This document shows, one piece after another, positions 25,500 through 27,384 of a DNA stretch of 27,384 bases. How positions within the stretch are numbered: the stretch's first letter is position 1; each line of letters opens with the position of its first letter. The position numbers and the translations under genes are program-made. Source of the stretch: an uncultured beta proteobacterium (GTDB lineage Bacteria; Pseudomonadota; Gammaproteobacteria; Burkholderiales; Burkholderiaceae); assembly GCA_903827075.1 (NCBI GenBank), contig CAIKGX010000200.1, positions 1 to 27,384 of the forward strand, in the 5' to 3' direction. A model generated the notes under the pieces. It saw only the letters and a program-made list of their open reading frames with translations. It ran no database searches and was not told the origin of the DNA.

Positions 25500-26326
25500 T
25501 ACTTGTCTCCGTTTTGGTTTTTATGAGGGTGCAGCGAAAAAATGGCTTTAGCAATTCGACTATCACTAATGTGTAGGGTTTGGTGACGGCTGACTGGTGG
25601 CATCATGAGTCCGCCATAGCAGTGGTCAACTTTTAAGAGCGAGGCATTTTCCAAGTCCTTAACTAGGGTGATATTGCTGGCATAAATTTGGGTTTGCTGA
25701 CCCTGCACTTGATTAATCAGATCTAATGGCAAGACTTGGGAGCGCAATTGACTCATATCTATATGAATGGCCTCTAATTGCATTTCTTCTACCCAGCGGA
25801 TTTCTTGCCGTGCTCCAGAAAACTGCATTAAGTGCATTAATACCCCAAGTCGTCTTAGGCGTAATAGCCCTTCTTTACAGGGATGCTCTATATCTGGATC
25901 TGGAAGCCGCAGAATACCGAGATTGATTAGTCCTACCGGCAGGCGAGAATTCAGAATAAGGTCGCTGATGGCATCGATGCAATGGCTCGATGCCATTGCA
26001 TGAATAGGCAGGGGCAATATTCCGGGAATAAAGCGGCCACTGCGATACCAGTAAGAAATAGTATCTAGTCCCTCCATAAATAAACGCAAAAGCTGTGCAT
26101 CCGTAGAGCTGAGTAATGGTCTGAATAAAGAGCCGGTCAGTTTTGTTCCCTTCAAATTAAAAATGGGTTCGTTACTAATCGCTTGTCGCTTGGACCAGGA
26201 TTGTTGTTCTTCAAGGGCTTGACTGCTTAAGCCAAGCCAGGGTTCGCCACAGGCATCGCGCACTTCTTGGAAGGGTTTGTTCTTCCATGCCTTTACAAGC
26301 GTGTACAGCCGGGATTTCGGGCTCAT
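25499..26326 (-). CDS. degenerate EAL-domain-like protein
   Basis: The 275-residue protein aligns by eye with the EAL c-di-GMP phosphodiesterase fold: a QAISNEPIFNLKGTKLTG start, LRRLGVLMHLMQFSGAR, MQLEAIHIDMSQL and CYGGLMMPPVS follow the spacing of EAL landmarks. The catalytic residues are missing: the EAL motif reads GSL (near residue 66), the ITE motif near 135 is lost, DDFG reads MQFS (167-170), the K of KID is H188, and the E of AEGVE is S217. It should therefore not hydrolyse c-di-GMP and may bind it or a protein partner. It has no receiver or membrane segment. The start at 26326 fits GGAG at 7-base spacing; an in-frame ATG at 26332 is possible. It leads the operon with the response regulator and kinase. 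Family call is mine from pattern, not from a search. Confidence 0.75.
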   Translation of the reverse strand: MSPKSRLYTLVKAWKNKPFQEVRDACGEPWLGLSSQALEEQQSWSKRQAISNEPIFNLKGTKLTGSLFRPLLSSTDAQLLRLFMEGLDTISYWYRSGRFIPGILPLPIHAMASSHCIDAISDLILNSRLPVGLINLGILRLPDPDIEHPCKEGLLRLRRLGVLMHLMQFSGARQEIRWVEEMQLEAIHIDMSQLRSQVLPLDLINQVQGQQTQIYASNITLVKDLENASLLKVDHCYGGLMMPPVSRHQTLHISDSRIAKAIFSLHPHKNQNGDK

Positions 26327-26430
26327 CAGCATTCTCCAATCAGTGACTGTCCAGTCTAGGCAGGACGGATTGGCGCGGTAAGGGCTTAAGGCTGATTTAT
26401 CTGTAGGAATTTACCTACTTGCCAGTCCTC

Positions 26431-26460
26431 ATTATAAAAAAATGTGAAGTCCCCATGTAA
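26431..26460 (-). promoter_or_regulatory. candidate promoter of the EAL-like/regulator/kinase operon
   Basis: On the minus strand a perfect TATAAT -10 box lies at 26436-26431, with a weak TTACAT -35 box at 26460-26455 (18-base spacing). Transcription would start near 26424, about 95 bases before the first gene. A GTAGG-N6-CCTAC dyad (26403-26418) falls just downstream of the start and could be an operator. Confidence 0.4.
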
Positions 26461-26478
26461 TTTAGGGGGATCTGGCCC

Positions 26479-26508
26479 TTGAAATCCTCAGAATTGGACC
26501 TATATAAT
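26479..26508 (+). promoter_or_regulatory. groESL promoter (sigma-70, possibly also sigma-32)
   Basis: TTGAAA (26479-26484) and a perfect TATAAT (26503-26508) are 18 bases apart. The -35 region reads CTTGAAA, which also fits a heat-shock sigma-32 -35 element, with a poor CCTATAT match to its -10. The CIRCE operator begins at the last base of the -10 box, so HrcA binding would block initiation. Confidence 0.75.
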
Positions 26509-26534
26509 CAGCACTCCCTACACGCGAGTGCTAA
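26508..26534 (+). promoter_or_regulatory. CIRCE element (HrcA operator)
   Basis: TCAGCACTC-N9-GAGTGCTAA matches the CIRCE consensus TTAGCACTC-N9-GAGTGCTAA at 17 of 18 positions with the exact 9-base spacer. HrcA binds this inverted repeat and represses groESL until heat or unfolded protein titrates GroEL. Position relative to the promoter is as expected. Confidence 0.95.
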
Positions 26535-26643
26535 AACAGGTTTTTAAGTCATTAAATCCCTGCAGCATCCGTGTTAAGAGATTGCAACACATTGTTTTAT
26601 AAGAGTATTTATTTAGTTAACATTCACTAACTTAGGAGAAGGA

Positions 26644-26934
26644 ATGAATCTGCGTCCTTTACATGATCGCGTAATCATCAAGCGTTTAGATCAAGAATCA
26701 AAAACTGCATCTGGAATCATCATCCCTGACGCTGCCGCTGAAAAGCCTGATCAAGGCGAAGTTTTGGCAGTAGGCCCAGGTAAGCGTGATGACAGCGGCA
26801 AATTAAATGCACCAGACGTCAAAGTAGGCGATCGCGTGTTATTTGGTAAATATGCAGGACAAACAGTCAAGGTTGACGGCGACGAGCTTCTCGTAATGCG
26901 CGAAGAAGACATCATGGCTGTTGTACAGAAGTAA
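26644..26934 (+). CDS. groES: co-chaperonin GroES
   Basis: GroES caps the GroEL ring so that proteins fold inside. The 96-residue protein begins MNLRPLHDRVIIKRLDQE and has the mobile loop SKTASGIIIPDAAAEKPDQG (residues 20-39) and the C-terminal VDGDELLVMREEDIMAVVQK. Start ATG at 26644 follows AGGAGAAGG. It is the first gene after the CIRCE element and is followed by groEL after 27 bases. Confidence 0.98.
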   Translation: MNLRPLHDRVIIKRLDQESKTASGIIIPDAAAEKPDQGEVLAVGPGKRDDSGKLNAPDVKVGDRVLFGKYAGQTVKVDGDELLVMREEDIMAVVQK

Positions 26935-26961
26935 TTCGGTATCTAAGAAAGGAATTCAATC

Positions 26962-27384
26962 ATGGCAGCAAAAGACGTCGTATTTGGAGATAGCGCCCGC
27001 ACCAAGATGGTCGAGGGTGTCAATATTCTCGCAAACGCAGTAAAAACTACTTTGGGACCAAAAGGTCGCAATGTCGTAATGGAGCGCTCCTTCGGTGGCC
27101 CAACCATTACTAAAGACGGTGTATCCGTAGCAAAAGAAATCGAACTCAAAGACAGACTTCAAAATATGGGCGCGCAGATGGTGAAGGAAGTTGCTTCCAA
27201 AACTGCTGACATCGCTGGTGACGGTACAACTACCGCTACTGTTTTGGCTCAATCCATCGTACGTGAAGGCATGAAATATGTAGTTTCAGGTCACAACCCA
27301 ATGGATTTGAAGCGCGGTATCGATAAAGCAGTGACGGCTGCTCTCGAAGAACTCAAGAAAATCAGCAAGCCTTGCACAACTACT
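26962..27384 (+). CDS. groEL: chaperonin GroEL (5' part; runs off the window)
   Basis: Only the first 141 codons of an expected 545-550 are present; the frame is open to the last base. The start MAAKDVVFGDSARTKMVEGV, the ATP-site TTLGPKGRNVVM and the catalytic-loop signature GDGTTTATVLA (near residue 86) identify GroEL. The ATG at 26962 follows AAGGAA. It shares the CIRCE-controlled transcript with groES. Confidence 0.98.
   Translation, partial: MAAKDVVFGDSARTKMVEGVNILANAVKTTLGPKGRNVVMERSFGGPTITKDGVSVAKEIELKDRLQNMGAQMVKEVASKTADIAGDGTTTATVLAQSIVREGMKYVVSGHNPMDLKRGIDKAVTAALEELKKISKPCTTT

Larger units (their letters stand above)
26333..26643. promoter_or_regulatory. divergent control region between the EAL-like operon and groESL
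   Basis: The only gene-free stretch over 300 bases in the window. I see no coding frame in it. Its right half holds the groESL promoter and CIRCE operator; its left half holds a candidate minus-strand promoter and a small dyad (GTAGG at 26403-26407 and CCTAC at 26414-26418, with 6 bases between). The rest looks unstructured. Confidence 0.7.

Noticed and set aside
1..27384. CRISPR arrays, insertion sequences, toxin-antitoxin or phage-defence genes
   Set aside because: No regularly spaced repeats, terminal inverted repeats or matching protein families were seen.

Overview
The window looks like ordinary chromosome from a free-living betaproteobacterium of the family Burkholderiaceae, most likely Polynucleobacter. 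The evidence is moderate GC content by eye, short intergenic gaps, the order recA-recX-sucC-sucD-terC-pilin, a pgk-pyk-fba-purC-purE-purK-sua5 block, and protein sequences that read as betaproteobacterial. The genus is inferred from recalled protein similarity and gene order, not from a search. No insertion sequence, prophage, CRISPR array or integrase was seen.

Layout. 1-1353: a possible end of an upstream gene, a small exported protein, and a convergent solute-binding lipoprotein. 1472-2185: a tRNA with anticodon CAT, its own promoter and terminator, then a DUF2878-like membrane protein. 2204-3917: recA-recX under a perfect LexA box. 4107-6221: sucCD (succinyl-CoA synthetase) closed by a strong terminator. 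6264-7617: a TerC/YjbE-type membrane protein and a type IV pilin. 7680-9898: moaC, divergent from a BepA-like M48 metalloprotease with a TPR tail. 9895-13201 (minus): ilvE, a CHCC zinc-finger protein, waaF, a SnoaL-like protein and an unknown protein, tightly packed. 13388-20892 (plus): lower glycolysis (pgk, pyk, fba), purine synthesis (purC, purE, purK) and tRNA t6A synthesis (Sua5), probably one long operon. 20838-22376 (minus): dacB (PBP4), whose 3' end overlaps sua5.

22426-26332 (minus) is the least routine part. It is a three-gene operon: a catalytically dead EAL-like protein, a NarL/BvgA-type response regulator and a BvgS-type hybrid kinase with one periplasmic solute-binding domain, HisKA/HATPase, receiver and Hpt domains. 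The gene content parallels Bordetella bvgASR and Pseudomonas rocSAR, but the EAL protein has lost the recognisable catalytic and metal-binding residues, has no receiver domain, and leads the operon.

26333-27384: a 311-base divergent control region with a sigma-70 promoter and a near-perfect CIRCE (HrcA) operator, then groES and the first 141 codons of groEL, which runs off the window.
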